A stretch of DNA of 64,000 bases from Telopea speciosissima (GCF_018873765.1 NC_057919.1:68380984-68444983); one strand, 5' to 3'; counted from the stretch's first letter, positions 1 to 18,400 are shown. Notes: generated from the letters alone by a model not told the origin. Translations and numbers: made by a program.

Positions 1-718
1 CCTCAGAGGGCACGTTCCCAGAACTGCCGGGGGGATTTTGTTCAGAAGCACTAGGGCAGAGGTGACATGCAATAAGTAAAAAAGTGCATCGTAATCTCTG
101 ATTTTACATACATAGAAGCTTTACCTTATGTCTGACCTGTGAGAATGATAAGAGCTAAATTTTAGTTCCTCTAGATTTTACACTGTGTCTTATTCACATA
201 GTGTGTGTGTGTGTGTCTTATTATATGGGTCATGGTTGATTCCCTTGTCATTTCCTGGGCAAAACCTTGGCTAAAACTGGTTCACCTTGTCACCAGTTGC
301 CAAATGGTACTGGGTGACTATCTGTAAGTTGTGCCAACATATAGTATGATGCAGCAACTAGGGTCGTCCTAGCAAACCCGAAGAAGTTTTGTGGTAAAAA
401 CCTCAAATTATACTGGGTATAACTGCTCCTTGCCCCCTTCCATGGGATTCGAACTTTGATAAGAATATTTGAATATAGGAAGCCTTGATCCCTTTACGGA
501 TCCTCTGAAAGACCTTACTAGCAAACTGTTTCAGGACGAAGAGGATGGACTATTGGCATTAGAATGGGAGACTGCCTCCTCTCATAGGATCTAAGTTTTT
601 CACAATAATCACAATAATTTGTAATATGCAATGGTCATGTGTTTTCCTTTCAAGGTGTCGTTTCTAAAATATCTAGTATATAATTCTGTGGTTTCTGAAC
701 TTCTCCCTTTCATTTCAG
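1..718 (+). other. fumarase intron (left edge of window)
   Basis: No exon of the fumarase gene could be recognised here. The first readable exon begins after the AG at 717-718, so this stretch is most simply intron. It holds a (GT)8 microsatellite at 201-216 and nothing else that I recognise. The residues that should precede the first exon in fumarases are not encoded here, so the previous exon lies left of the window. Confidence 0.6.
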
Positions 719-6174
<5,456 letters not shown>

Positions 6175-7193
6175 GCCTAGAAATATGTTAAGAGTTCTTA
6201 ATAATTACTTCCCAGGCTTCAGAGCTGATTTCTCTGAAGTTCCATTTTTGCATCCACATATCAAGCCTTTAGGTGGATTTAGTTGGTTGAGATGTAAAAA
6301 TATGACATTCATGGAATCTTGACAGGCTGGAGTTTTGCCTGAATTTTTCCTGGGGTGCATGCGAGTGATTCTTGCAGTTGATCCAGTTAATAATGGAGCT
6401 GCCGTTGACCATGTAACAGAAGAAAAACTGTTTGAAATGAGAGAATGGTATATTGAATGGAAATATCTAGTCTCAGAGAAGAACTTGTACCATTATTTTC
6501 TGAATTTTCAAATTATTTAACATAAATTGAAGATAAGGCTAAAACCAGGTCATAATAGGCCTGGTGTATCATAATGTCCTTTAGAAAATGATGGGAAGAA
6601 CGGCATGCCCTTTTGGTATTTGATTATGTGAAGCTACAAAACGGTTTTTCAATGAGGCAACTTAGACTTGCCTTTGCTTTCGGTTTGGTTAAAAGATTTT
6701 ATCTCTGCCCAAGTCTAAATCCTGGGATTAAAAAGCATGGTTTTAGAAAATTTGCCAGTTCAATTTGAAGATTTTTTACCACAAAATAAAGGAGCTTAAC
6801 TCATATTTAGCTAAAGCTTATCATGTTTCTACTTATAGACTTCCATAAACCAGCTTCTAAGTGGCAAGAAGGCAAGGTTCAATAATAAGTGTCCAAGCAG
6901 AAGCCCCATAAGCTTTCCCAAACATGCTCTTAATAATGTCACTAGCTTTTATCTTCTTCAGCAGTGCGATTTGAATAGATAGAAGGTGTGATAGAAGTTT
7001 TATATTCTTAGTAGTTTGATTTACTCCATGATTGGAGAATAGAGAAGTTCTCTAATGGTTTTCTCTCTTCTTTTTTTTTTGTTGTGGTGGGGGGGGGGTC
7101 CCCATTCCCTTTCTTAGTCCTTGGCCATAGTCCTTGGCCATCCTTTGCACCGATAGGAAGGGAGGATGATGAATCATCTAATAGGGGTGGGCG
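6175..7193. other. fumarase 3' UTR and intergenic DNA
   Basis: The sequence after the fumarase stop is AT-rich and presumably begins with the 3' UTR. A short ORF at 6335-6520 has no recognisable product. T- and G-homopolymer runs occur at 7071-7098. I see no gene in this stretch. Confidence 0.5.
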
Positions 7194-7601
7194 TTTATTG
7201 AGGAGAGAGAGGGTATGGGATCCATGGGTGGGATGTGTGGTGTCGTGCATAAAAAATTGCGCATTGGCATCGTGCGCTTCTTTTCCTCTAAATAATATAG
7301 GGAGAGGGTTCCCTAAAAAGTAGCATGGCCCCTGCGTTAACGCTTGGGCCAATAGGAGTATTCGGGGAAACATCAACAGAGGTGGGATCTGCCTTTCATA
7401 GGGATGGGGTGGTCATTTGTGCCCCTATATGTCTGGGTCGCTGGGCGCATAGGTCACGCTACCTTTTGGGGTTCTTCCTTCCGATCATATAATATTCACT
7501 GTTAGGAAAAGGAAAATATTGCAATGACGCCAGTGTGTAGATTCCTACTCATGCTTTCTCATATACCACCCATGGACCCTACACACTCTCTCCTCATTAA
7601 A
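7194..7601. mobile_element. foldback repeat, probable MITE
   Basis: About 38 bases at 7194-7231 (TTTATTGAGGAGAGAGAGGG and following) recur as an imperfect inverted copy at 7563-7601. A second inverted pair around AGAGGGTTCCCT (about 7290-7320) and AACCCTCTCCTGTTA (about 7667-7682) suggests a larger foldback structure. The ends and target duplication are not clear. The ORFs here on either strand look like transposon filler. Confidence 0.45.
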
Positions 7602-7851
7602 GCCATATACTGGACGATTCGTTTTCCCATCCCATCAGTGGGATACTACATCCAACGCTGTAGCGAACCCTCTCCTGTTAATAAAAATAGAAAAAAAAAA
7701 TGAACAAGTTTCTCTTGACCTACCTTATTGCTGTTGGATGGGGCATTTTGGACAGAAAGTAGTTTTAGAACTTCGTTGGATATAATGAGAGATTATGATG
7801 GATTGGTAGAAATCTCTTCACCATGAGTGAAAAACCTCTCCTTAAAAGGTG

Positions 7852-7893
7852 AAGGAAAACTTAATTCCCTTAAAAAAAGATTAAGTTTTCCTT
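7852..7893. repeat. perfect 14-bp hairpin
   Basis: AAGGAAAACTTAAT at 7852-7865 is followed after 14 bases by its exact reverse complement at 7880-7893. Weaker inverted similarity continues outside, so this may be the core of a small foldback MITE. Confidence 0.6.
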
Positions 7894-8778
7894 CCCTAGA
7901 GCAGAGAAATTTCTTCTTCACTAATAATGTGACCATGTGATTGGAATCTGTATCATTATCAAACTCTCATCCCTATTGTACATGGTCGAAAATATGCTTC
8001 CCATGATAATCCGAAAGGTCAATGTTAAGATATGACTATTCCCTTTTCACCATGGGTGTAGAGAAACTCAGTCTCTTAAAAAATATTCACTAGATTGACT
8101 TGCATTGGTTAACGTATGTAGCAACACACAATGTCTAGCAAAAATGTGGCAGCATGGATGGGCTGCAAGCTTTAAAACATGTCCCAACTGTTATACTTAC
8201 ATGGTTGATCATGTGACAATTTCTAATCGTATGGATAGGTAAGGAACCCTCTTGGATTAACCACATGCCAACTTATGTACAAAAATTCTACTTCTAATTA
8301 TATTCTCAACTTGTTTTATGTCCACAGATTATATTTTTTGGATGGTCCATTAAATCTTATCTTTTATTTGATAAAAGACTTTATGCACGGCCATGCCTGC
8401 AACCGTTGGATGAGAATAAATAAAACGCTCGTTTGTGGTTGAACACTTCATTATACACGGCCACATACAAACAACGATTGAAACCACATACACGACCACA
8501 TACAAAAACTCAATCGTTGCAATTACATTGCCATGTAACGAAAACTCGACCTTCCCTCAAACAAATAAAAGAATCGACTTTGGAATCTAACAAAAAAGAC
8601 TGGCATTAAGCTATACCACCCCTCACCTTTCCGCCTTTCACAAGAGACAGGGCAACATATTTTGATGTTAAATTAAGTAAACTCCCCCAGGGGAGCTTCC
8701 AAAAATTGACGGGCAAGTCCACCTAAGTAAGGGTGGAGCTCGCTCGCCTCTAAAGGTGTGTTCGCTTTGGTTTGTGTC

Positions 8779-9306
8779 GGCACGACCCGTCGTCACTTAA
8801 CGATCATTGACGAGTCGCCTTACACCCCCAACAGGACAGGTTATTTTTCACCATGAACCCTCCTTTCGTACTTATAAGACCCCCAAGAGCCCCTTCGCAG
8901 TTCAACTTCTCGATGTGGGATTTACTAGTTGGGAAAATTAACCACCCAATGTTTATGCTTATCCGGTTGCCGTGGGCGATTCCAAGGATCGACGGTGATG
9001 AAGACTCATTCCAATCTTTGGTCTCCTTGAAATCCTTTGTCCCCAATTTTATCAATGTTGTCTCTCTCTTTCTCTCTCCATGTCAGTAGAGCTTCTCCAA
9101 CTCCCTCCGGCAACGGCTGGCTCTGGTTCAGGTGTCGGTGCATGTGGAGATTTTGATGGATCAGATTAAGGTGAAGCAATCTCAAGCACAACCTATTTGT
9201 GAGGATCGACAATGAGAGGCAGGGCAGCAGTGGGCGTACGCCGATAAAACCCCATATTTCTCTTTCTTAAAAGGTGAGGATTTCGTTGGTGACGGCGGGT
9301 CGTGCC
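8779..9306. repeat. 18-bp inverted repeat pair bracketing the helicase promoter region
   Basis: GGCACGACCCGTCGTCAC at 8779-8796 recurs inverted at 9289-9306 with one mismatch, about 490 bp apart. This could mark a small terminal-inverted-repeat element next to the likely transcription start of the helicase gene. The 9-bp flanks match at only 6 positions. No convincing ORF lies between the arms. Confidence 0.45.
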
Positions 9307-9499
9307 AGTTTACTTCTTTTTGACTGTTAAGAGGGTTTAGAGACTATTACACACTTACACACAAGCTTTCAGTTCTCCTTCCTCCTCTCGCCGCAACGAA
9401 TGTGTTGAGAACCGAGGAAGAAACCTTCTTTTCATTCCCTCTCTCTCTCTCTCCGTATAAGCGAGGGATTTGTGTTATCTCTACTGCTGAAATCCAAAG
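9307..9499 (+). promoter_or_regulatory. probable 5' UTR exon of the DEAH helicase gene
   Basis: A CT-rich leader-like stretch, with a (CT)n tract near 9440-9452, ends in CCAAAG followed by the plausible donor GTTAGTT at 9500. The helicase ATG lies downstream at 15452, just after a strong acceptor. The simplest model is therefore a non-coding first exon here and a long 5' UTR intron (9500 to about 15414). The exon start is not determinable and no clear TATA box was seen. Confidence 0.4.
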
Positions 9500-11537
9500 G
9501 TTAGTTAAAGCTCTTCTATTTATCTCGCTCGTTTTATTTTCCTCTCCTTGATTGGTTTTGCTTCTCAATTGAACCAATACTTTTTCATCTCCTTTGGTTT
9601 CTTTTCTAGATGGTCGATTTGTCTGTTATTTCTTTTTCTTGGATGAACCTGAGTGAATCCAGTGAAGGTTCAGTAGTGCCTTGCTTTTTCTGTCCGCAAT
9701 AATCAACGTAGCAAAATATACACTTTCCGATTCTAGTTTTTAAATGTTGTTACTTCCAACTGGAATTAATAGGAGGGAATTAAATTTGTGGAAACAAAAC
9801 AGAAGCAAATCCTATAAATTTTGGCACAAAATTATATATTGGAGAAACAGGGGAATTACGAATGGTATAACTGGCAAGCGTACTGTACGGCTGTCGCTTA
9901 ACTCTTCCCAGTCCCAGTTGGGTTAATGTAATACCAATAAACATGGGATAACAACCCTATGCTGGTATGTCTTTAGTGCGGAGATTATGTTTATAAGTGC
10001 TACACTGTTGGTATGTATCTTATACGCCAACCCTACCGAACCGCATATGCTGGCATGTCTTCAGCCCGTGTTGTCTTTGGGATTTAAAAGCGAATTTCAC
10101 ACCCATCTGGGACAGCAAAAAGATTAGCTTATTCCGTTGGTTTCTGGTGTAGAAATAATCATATTAAGCATATGAAGTAAAAGAATCATGGGAATCTATA
10201 TATTTTGTCTTCGTGTTGCAACAATGGTGTTTTCAAGTACATCCAACTCTCCCAACTGTAATATCTGCTTTTCCAACCTGCTTTCACCCTTTGTTTTATT
10301 TTATTTTTTTGGGGTCAAATTTCGCCTTTTATTTGTTGGAGCATATAAAATCTGATCGTTGTGAATGGCTGAACTAGAGTTCAAGGACAAAGTGAGAAAT
10401 TTTCTGAGCATAAAAGGCAATGCCATCATTTATATGTTCTCCAGAAGTTTTATACCCCACTTAAAGACTCACATTAACCTACTGGAAAGCACAGGATGAA
10501 GACAAATACACTTTGTGTAATGAAGACATTGGCACATGTCTAAACCTGTCTAACACAGATTCCATTTTGTAACAAGAGCACTAGGTTTCCAACAACTTTA
10601 ATATAGTATCCAAAGACTTCTGCTGATTTTGCTTTATAAATTATGAAATATGAAATATTTTCCTAAAATGGTTAATTCATGCCATAATGTGATATAATAA
10701 GTAAACTTTAGAACAAGCTGATGTAGATGAAATCAATTGTAAGCTACAAGTTCATGGTTGGAAACAAGATGTTTGTGTAAGAAGGTTTTTAAACTGATTG
10801 GTGTAAATGCACATGGAGCATGAGCATAAAAGGTGTCTAGCATCACAAGATTTGAGAAAATGGATTGGACATAATTAAAGATATGTATGATGGTGCGGTG
10901 ATGAGTGTAAGAACTGTGGGGTGTCAAGGTAATGAATTTCTAATTACAATCGGATTACATCAAGGATCAGCTTTAAGACCTTATTTGTGTGCGCTTATCA
11001 TAGATGATTTAATTAGAGACATTCAAGATGAGGTTCCTTGAATGTATGTTATTTGCTTATGATATTGTTTTGGTGGATGAGACAAAAGTAGAGATTAACG
11101 CCAAGTCGGAGTTATGGAGATCAACTTTGGAATCAAAAGGTTTTAAGATACGTAGAATGAAGACGGAGTACATGGTGTGTAACTTTGGTTACACTAGGAC
11201 GGATAATGAGGTGGTGAAAATTGATGAGAGGGAGATTCTGCAAAGCGATTATTTTAGGTATATGGGCTCAATCATAAATAAAGAAGGTGATAAAGAGGAT
11301 GATGTTTCAGAGTGAAGAGGTGGGTCTAAAATGTTGTGTGATCGGCGTATTCCTTTGAAACTGAAAGGAAAATTTTATAGGACAGTCAGTCATACAACCG
11401 GCTATGATGTATGGTGCAGAATGTTAGGTAGTTAAGAAGCATCATATAGATAAACTCATTATAGTGGAGATGAGGATGTTGAGATAGATGAGTGGCAAAA
11501 CTAGAAAGGATAAAGTAAGGAATGATCATATTACATA

Positions 11538-13680
11538 TGATGCAAATTCATCCCCGAAATGGGCTTCTTTTATTAGGAACAAGTCTAGGGTTGGGTTATA
11601 TACATGTTGGGCCTTTGATCCCATGGGTTTTTTAATGTAATAGGCCACTTTTATAGCCCTAAAGTTAGGGTACATGAGTTGCATACGGGATTAGCCCTAG
11701 ACTTAGTTTATATCATGTTTTTAATGTTTTAAATTGAACCGGTCCAAAACTGGTTTGAACCAGTGATTTAATTTAAGTGATTTTATTAGTTTTTCTTTTA
11801 GTTGTTTAGTTGGGCTAGATTAGGACTTATTTTGAGTCTATTTCAGTTTCCTAGTCAGTTTAAGTTACCTAGTAGGTTAAGGAATGGGTTAGGCCTTTCC
11901 CTTTTAGTGTAGGAGTCTAATTTGGAATCTTTTATATAAGGTTGTAAGGGGGTCAAGTATTGAATACGAATTTGATTAATAAAAATAACTTATGTTTGCT
12001 ACCATTGCTACCAAGGTTTAAAGTATCGGTATCGGGTATCGTATCGGTCGGGTGATTTTAAGAGACGTATCGTATCGTATCATATTGTTTCGGAGATACG
12101 TATCGAACAATACAGATACGCATTGAAATGATCAAAATACACATGGAAATACACTTTTGGAACAAAAAACAATATAAATAAGCAATATATAACAAGTGTC
12201 ATGCATAAACACTGAAATGGTGAATAATGTATAACCAAACAATTGCATTAAATTGAAATTGTTATAAAAGATGAGGTTTCTTACATGTTGTAATCGTCTA
12301 TAGCCATGAAAAGTATTGGATGATGCAAAGGATGTTGTTGTAACACTCCTTGATTCGTTTTTTAGTTAAAAGTGTGAAAAACCAAGATTAAATGCAAGAT
12401 TTTAGACTCTTGGTTGAGAGTTTTCCTTCATTTTTTCGTTAGATTAGGAGTTGTATCGAGTCTGTGAGTGAAAACAGCTTTTTTATGGAATGTATCGATG
12501 GTGTCGGTATGTATCGGTATGTATCGGTACGTATCGGTATGTATCGAGCCGTATCGGCCGATACATATCGTTACATATTAAACCACCCACAGAACCCCTT
12601 ACCAGACGTATCAATGGTATCGTATCGTATCGGCTCGTATTGATAGATATAATTAGAGACAATTTAATTTTTTTTTAAAAGTGATGTATCGGTATGTATC
12701 GTATCGGTATCGATCGATACCGATACGTATCGGTCCATATCGTATTGTATCGGTCGATAGTTTAAACCATGATTGCTGCTGCTGCCTTGCTCTTTTGAGT
12801 GTTGCCTTGTGAGTCATATCAAGGTGAAAGGATTGGTGGATCTCCAGTTGACTCCTTGCGTCTTGTAGACCGGAAGGATTTACTACTCATCTCCTTGCAT
12901 CTTGTAGATCGGGAGGACCTAATTCTGATCTTTGAGCTGCTGCCATTGAAGATCTGCTATACAAGTAAGTAATTTACTTTTTTGACAATCAACCTTCTTC
13001 TCCTAATCCTCTAAACGCAAGCCATCGATCCCCACTGCCAATAATCAATCCCTGCTGCCTTTCTCATCCACCATTAAAAACATAGATCTATTAGAACCCT
13101 AAAACCTGCAACTATTCTTCTTCTCTTCGAGAAGGTCACATATTAGGTGATTTTCGTAAGAATTCTGCCCAGCCAAATCTAACAGTTAGAATCATCTCAA
13201 GTTTTGACCTAACGTTCTTGAACCTAATTCATGAACTCAATTTCAGTTTGGTGCAATTCTGACATGCGGATCTGTTCCTGCTGTGAATTTCCAATTCTGC
13301 CCTTATTGTTATATTGGTCTTCTGAGGTCACAATTAGTATACATATTCTGCTGATTTGTTATTGCTGAATTTTATCAACTAAATTTATATTCGATTACTG
13401 AACATAACCCTAATTTTTTATCTCTAAATTTCCTGGTTAAATTACTGTTTTCCCCTTTTCCTAGTTGTACTAGGATTCCCCCATATTAGCTGATCTAACC
13501 ATTGGATCAATTTCAGCTTTTCAAAATTGTTCCAGTCCCTATTTGGTAAACTCATATGAAATTTGGGATCATTCTAACCATCTGATTTTCTGTTATCAAA
13601 ATTTTCCTTAATCTGAACTATTCTTTGATGAAAAGATCTTGGTTTGGTTCCTAGTTTGATTATTCGAATCTAGGACTACA
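11538..13680 (+). mobile_element. LTR-like repeat, plus-strand copy, inserted in the LINE
   Basis: The sequence runs from TGATGCAAATTC to CTAGGACTACA, so it has TG...CA ends. It interrupts the LINE reading between its DHI and DDVGVAP residues. A TATA-like TATATAAGG lies near 11932 and an AATAAA-type signal near 11979, as in a retrotransposon LTR. A second copy lies inverted at 13966-15223 and matches throughout, including the last 15 bases. Removing the nested hAT element (12012-12771) leaves about 1.38 kb, close to the 1.26 kb of the other copy. No clear 5-bp target duplication was found and no internal retroelement ORF is present, so a solo LTR is the best reading. Confidence 0.65.
12012..12771. 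mobile_element. hAT-like non-autonomous element, CAAGGTT family copy B
   Basis: The element runs from CAAGGTTTAAAGTATCGG to TAGTTTAAACCATG, which are inverted counterparts. The 8-bp flanks are ATTGCTAC (12004-12011) and ATTGCTGC (12772-12779), one mismatch, fitting hAT target duplications. Both subterminal regions (about 12020-12110 and 12490-12760) are built from degenerate repeats of the words GTATCGG and TATCGTATCG. The interior is AT-rich without a transposase ORF. It is nested in the LTR-like repeat. Confidence 0.78.
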
Positions 13681-13965
13681 TTAAGAGATGATGTGGGAGT
13701 AGCGCCGATACATGATAAGCTATGAGAAAGACGTTTGAGGTGGCATGGCCATGTCCGACGGAGGCCTTTAGATTCCCCAGTATGGAGTGTTGATTTGATT
13801 CAGATTGAAGGGACTAAAAGAGCCAGGGCAGACCTAAAATGACCTTAGGAGAAGTGGTGTGGAAAGACATGTATGACCTTGAATAGAGCTGATTCGAGGG
13901 CAAGGATCCATGTAGCCGACCCCATTTAGTTGGGGTAAGGCTGAGTTGTTGTTGTTGATTGTTAA

Positions 13966-15223
13966 TGTAGCTCTAGATAGGAGAAGGATCCTACTAGAGG
14001 CCAAGCAATAGGATCTAAAAAAGAGGGTTGCTGGTTCGAATGGGCAGGATTAGGATTTTAGGTCAATTTCTAGGGTTAGGTTTGGGGAATGGGGATAATT
14101 TTTATATGGTAATGCTAGGCAGGTCTAGGGGAAGCTAGCAGTGAAGATTTGAACAAGATTTGAACAAAATTTCAAATTGCAAAAAATTAGGGTTAGGGTT
14201 TCGGGTTTTGGGTTTTAGATTTTAGGTTGAAATTAGGGCAAGGGGCTAAGGTCGAGTTTTGTACTGATAGGGTATACCACTCGGCCAAGGTATGAAGTCC
14301 AAGTGATGGATGTAAGTGTTAGTTCTGAAAATTCTAGGGTTTTAGGATTAATGGAGGTTAATGGGGAATTAGGGTTTGGGTGGTTGGAAGGGGCTGAGAT
14401 GAATATCGAGTGGAGGGGATGCTAAGGGGAAACTGTGGTCCAAATCTGATGAAATTCTGATGAGGGGTTAATGCTGGACAGGGTTAAGAGTAATTAGGGT
14501 TTATGAAATTTAAATAAAAAACAAAGAGGAATCAATTTGGGGGGGGGGGGGGAAGTAGAGGGTTAGAAACAGAATTGGGTTTCAAACTTACAGTAGAATC
14601 CGTTGGCAGCAAGCTTGGACAGCAGAGAAGGATAGAACCATCTTCAATGGAGATCCTCCCAGCCGTCACGGCATAAGGAGTTGTTGGAGATCCACCTACC
14701 CTTTCCACCTTGATAGAACCTCAAGGATGAACACTCTCAAGGAGCTGCAGCAGCAACAAAAGCAGCAAACACGATTTTTTTTTTAAATTCATAAAACTGT
14801 GAGGGAGCCTCCTACGATTTAATACTTATAATAAAAGGCTAATAGTTAAATCCTAATAAAATCTAAACACTTCCCTCACTTAAATCGTGGAAGGGTAGAA
14901 ATAAACAACTTAAAACCAATTAAAACACTTAAACTAAGAAGATTCCTAAGTAACCAATAGGATATAAGACCCTATTAGTCAATAGAAACATTTCACTTAA
15001 ATTGGACCAGTGGTTCAACAAGTTCAATTTAAAACACTAAAACATGAAAAATAAACTAAGTATTGGGCTAATACCGTATGCAACCTATGTACCCCTAGTT
15101 TAGGCCCATTAAACTGGCCTATTACATAGAAAACCCTTGGGATCAAAGGCCCAACATATATATATCTCAATCCTAGACTTATTTCTAAAGAAATAAGCTC
15201 ATTTCGATGATGAATCTGCATCA
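13966..15223 (-). mobile_element. LTR-like repeat, minus-strand copy
   Basis: On the minus strand it starts TGATGCAGATTC (15223) and ends CTCTAGAGCTACA (13966), matching the copy at 11538-13680 at both ends and in between (CTTTGATCCCA, TTGCATACGG, ATCAAGGTGGAAAGG and others). It begins six bases after the (GTT)n end of the LINE. No target duplication is clear. A 14-base G run lies near 14540. The two copies face each other across the last 280 bp of the LINE. Confidence 0.65.
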
Positions 15224-15451
15224 ACTGTCCTTATGTTGGTGACTATGCTCTTGCATGATAATGAACATGTTATCGTGAGATGTAATGATGATGCACTACC
15301 TGGTTTTGATACATTATTTGTATAAGTTGTTTATCCAAAATTGCTGCCAGTTTGCCCCTAGCAGATTGTTTGTTGGCATGCTCCACTAAGCATTATGATC
15401 CTGCTCACTTTCAGTTGAGTGCCAATGCAGAGTTGAGTTAAAGAGGAGAGG

Positions 15452-18400
15452 ATGCGATCGTGTCATAACAATTTGGAACAGTCTTTGGATGTGGACCAGA
15501 TATTTTTCCAACACAAAGAAGCGTTTCAAGATTCATGGAGGTAAAACCCTTGTTGTTCACAGTTTGATCTTAAGAAAATTTGTATGTTTTGGTTTCAACA
15601 ACTTAATTTTTTTAATGGACTGAAAATATTACCTGCAAATGTGTCATTTGATATTTGATTTCAAATCAATTAACTTATTTTATTGATGAAATGAAAAAGA
15701 TCACCTGCAGGTATAATGAATCTTTTATATTTACATTGCATCAGCACCTTACATGATTGATTTCCCTTGGAAGCAATCCTTGTAAGATTGGGTTGCATAT
15801 ACCTCAGCTTTGTGGGTTACTTCATGTTTGGAAGGTTTTAGATGCATAGGCTACATGAAATCCAGAAGAGATTACCTACGCTATTTTAGGGGGCTCCAAG
15901 CATATTTTTAGCCTAGCAAACATTCTTTTAAAATAATAATAAATTAAAAAAATAAAACTTCTCTCTCTTTGGGTTATGTTTTGTAGTTCCAAAGGTGATG
16001 ATAGCAATGCGATCATCTTGCTGGAAAAGAACAAGAAGAAAACAAATGGGACAAGTCAGGTAAAAACACTAGCTAAACTAAAATGTTATTGTAAATTTGT
16101 GATGCTGTAGTAGGTTATCTATTACTTAATATGCTTCACGATTATTGGATTTCCTTGTATTGGTTGCAAAAAGCTAAACTCAGATGTGAAGAAAAAAGTA
16201 ACAATGAGCAAATCCCAGAAAAGAAAGCTGAAGAAATTGGAGGTATGCATCTCTAGGCCTGTTCTATTAGGCAACCATGCCCATTAGATCTTAGAATAAA
16301 TTATTTCCTTTATGTGCAGGAGGAGAAAGAGAAAGCGGCCTTGTTGGCTTCCAGCATGAGAATCTTGGAGTATGAAAATTTTGTTCTATTTCCTTCTAAA
16401 AAATCATTAGTTGGATTTGCATGCTTTTCCAAACAGAGATGCACAGAATGCATGATTAATAATTGTGAGCAATTTACATTTTCAGGAAGTACAAGATCCG
16501 AGAGGATGCATATTCACTTCTGCAATCTTCGGGGAATATTGGTCAGGTTTGTACCATCAAATAACATTTAGAGAACCAGGACTTGCCATGCCTGGTTCTG
16601 GTTTGCTCTCAACCATGCCTTCAATAACTGTCTTCCACGTGTCAGTTTGCTTATGGTTAAAATTTGGGAGACATACTGTTGACATCAACATCTAACCATG
16701 TCTGAAGTTTTAGACCAAACCATTACGATATATCTACTTGTCATTATCGAGATTTGAGAGTTTTAGGACGGCCAAGAGGGTGCATGAACATAGATGGGAA
16801 GAATCTGACTATATATGGGGCATATGATTGAATTTGTATCTGACATTTGACTCAGATCCAATCCACACCATTACCTAGATATCTAACTATCAGAATTGCC
16901 ACATTACTCTTCCACGTGGTATAACAAGGTTGTGTTTTTCTAAGGTCATTGGGTCAATGGCATGTTGGCAACTTTTTCCTTAACATTTTATTTTTTTCAT
17001 ATTATGGGGGGATTTGAATCTTATTTTACTCAATGAACATGCATAGGTTGAAACTATGAAGGAGAAACGTAGAAGGGCCGTAGAGTTTTCTAAGGCAGGG
17101 TTAGAAGTTGCCCAGGATGAGCGACCCTCAAAGAAAAGGAGTGATGAAAGCAAATCTGATTTTGATGAAGGCCACCAAAATCAGGAGCTCAATAAGGATG
17201 ATTTGCAGTGTCCAGTGATGCCGGACAGAGAAGGTCTTAAAAATATTCATAGGTCTCTGGATGCTTGTCAAGATCCAACTTGTGGCAGCCCACTAGGTTC
17301 AGAGTTTTTATCTGATACTGCCATACCTGCTAAGGGATTCGCCGATGAGGATGATGGCAGAGACATTCAGCACGAAGGGAAGAATTCTTTGCTACCACCA
17401 TGCAATCGTGATGAGATAAAAAGCACCAACCTGCTGGTACCTATAATGTTGATCAAACTTTTAGTGAATGAATTTTGCTTTCATAAATGGGACTTGATGC
17501 TTGTGATGCTTAGCTCTTATTGAAAGATGTGAACTGTGTTGTTTGATGTGAACCAGGATGGAGAGAGGAATGGCCCAAAACCAGATTCACATGGTTCTAG
17601 TGTCCTTGTAGATTCTGCTACCCAGAGACCTATTAGCACCCCAACTGTAGTGCATGTATCAAGACCAAATGAAGTTGAAAGCAAAAGAAAGGATCTTCCA
17701 ATAGTGATGATGGAGCAAGAGATAATGGAGGCTATAAATGAAAATTCTGCACTTATTATATGTGGAGAGACTGGGTGTGGTAAAACTACTCAAGTTCCTC
17801 AGGTGTGCTTGGATTGGATGCTTTTCATATTTTACTAACTGGAATTCTTGGCTAAATTTTTGTTTTCTTTTTTCTTATAATAAAAACTTTGCCTTAATTG
17901 TGCCCTAAGTTCAGCTTTCTCATTGATACTGTGCAGTTCCTTTATGAAGCTGGCTTTGGTTTGAACAAGTCTGGCTCAAAAAGTAGCATAATCGGTGTCA
18001 CCCAACCACGTCGTGTTGCAGTCCTTGCCACGGCCAAGCGAGTGGCATTTGAGCTAGGTCTCCGTCTAGGGAAGGAGGTTGGGTTTCAAGTTAGACATGA
18101 CAAGAAGATCGGGGACCATTGCTCCATCAAGTTCATGACAGATGGAATTTTGCTTCGAGAAGTGCAGGTTCTTCACCAACACGTGTTCATTTGACTGTCA
18201 TTTTGAGAACTCGTTTTATATCATTTCGTTTTTCCTTTTTTTTTATTGAGGAAACTTGTATATATGTATATATATAAATTAAGGGAACTGAAGCTTGCTT
18301 ATGGACGAGGGAGAGATAATATTGTTCATCTTCCATGTATTTTTTCCTTCTCAGATATATTAATTTGCATCTTGAACTTATGTGGGAGTCATAGGACCGG

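Larger units (their letters stand above)
10830..13965 (+). mobile_element. RTE-type LINE remnant, split by an LTR-like insertion
   Basis: Degraded reverse transcriptase reads across 10860-11530 in several frames. Recognisable are ITIGLHQGSALRPYLCALII, then MLFAYDIVLVDET (the catalytic FADD-type box reads FAYD here), CDRRIPLKLKGKFYRT and MRMLR. Its C-terminal tail resumes at about 13686 as DDVGVAPIHDKL, RRLRWHGHVRRRPLDSPVW and ARIHVADP. It ends in the short (GTT)n microsatellite typical of RTE/BovB-like LINE 3' ends (13945-13960). Stops and frameshifts show it is dead. The gap 11538-13680 is a later insertion. The 5' half (endonuclease) is missing. The whole remnant lies inside the helicase 5' UTR intron. 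Confidence 0.85.

Noticed and set aside
7008-7376. 122-codon minus-strand ORF
   Set aside because: It overlaps homopolymer runs and a foldback repeat, is Pro/Lys-rich and has no family resemblance.
12012-12771. TATCGG tandem repeats as a microsatellite or centromeric satellite
   Set aside because: The repeats occur only inside a bounded element with inverted ends and an 8-bp target duplication.
14030-14050. GGTTCGAATGGGC as a tRNA T-loop
   Set aside because: No acceptor stem, D-arm or anticodon arm fits around it, and it lies in the inverted LTR-like repeat. I found no tRNA elsewhere in the window.
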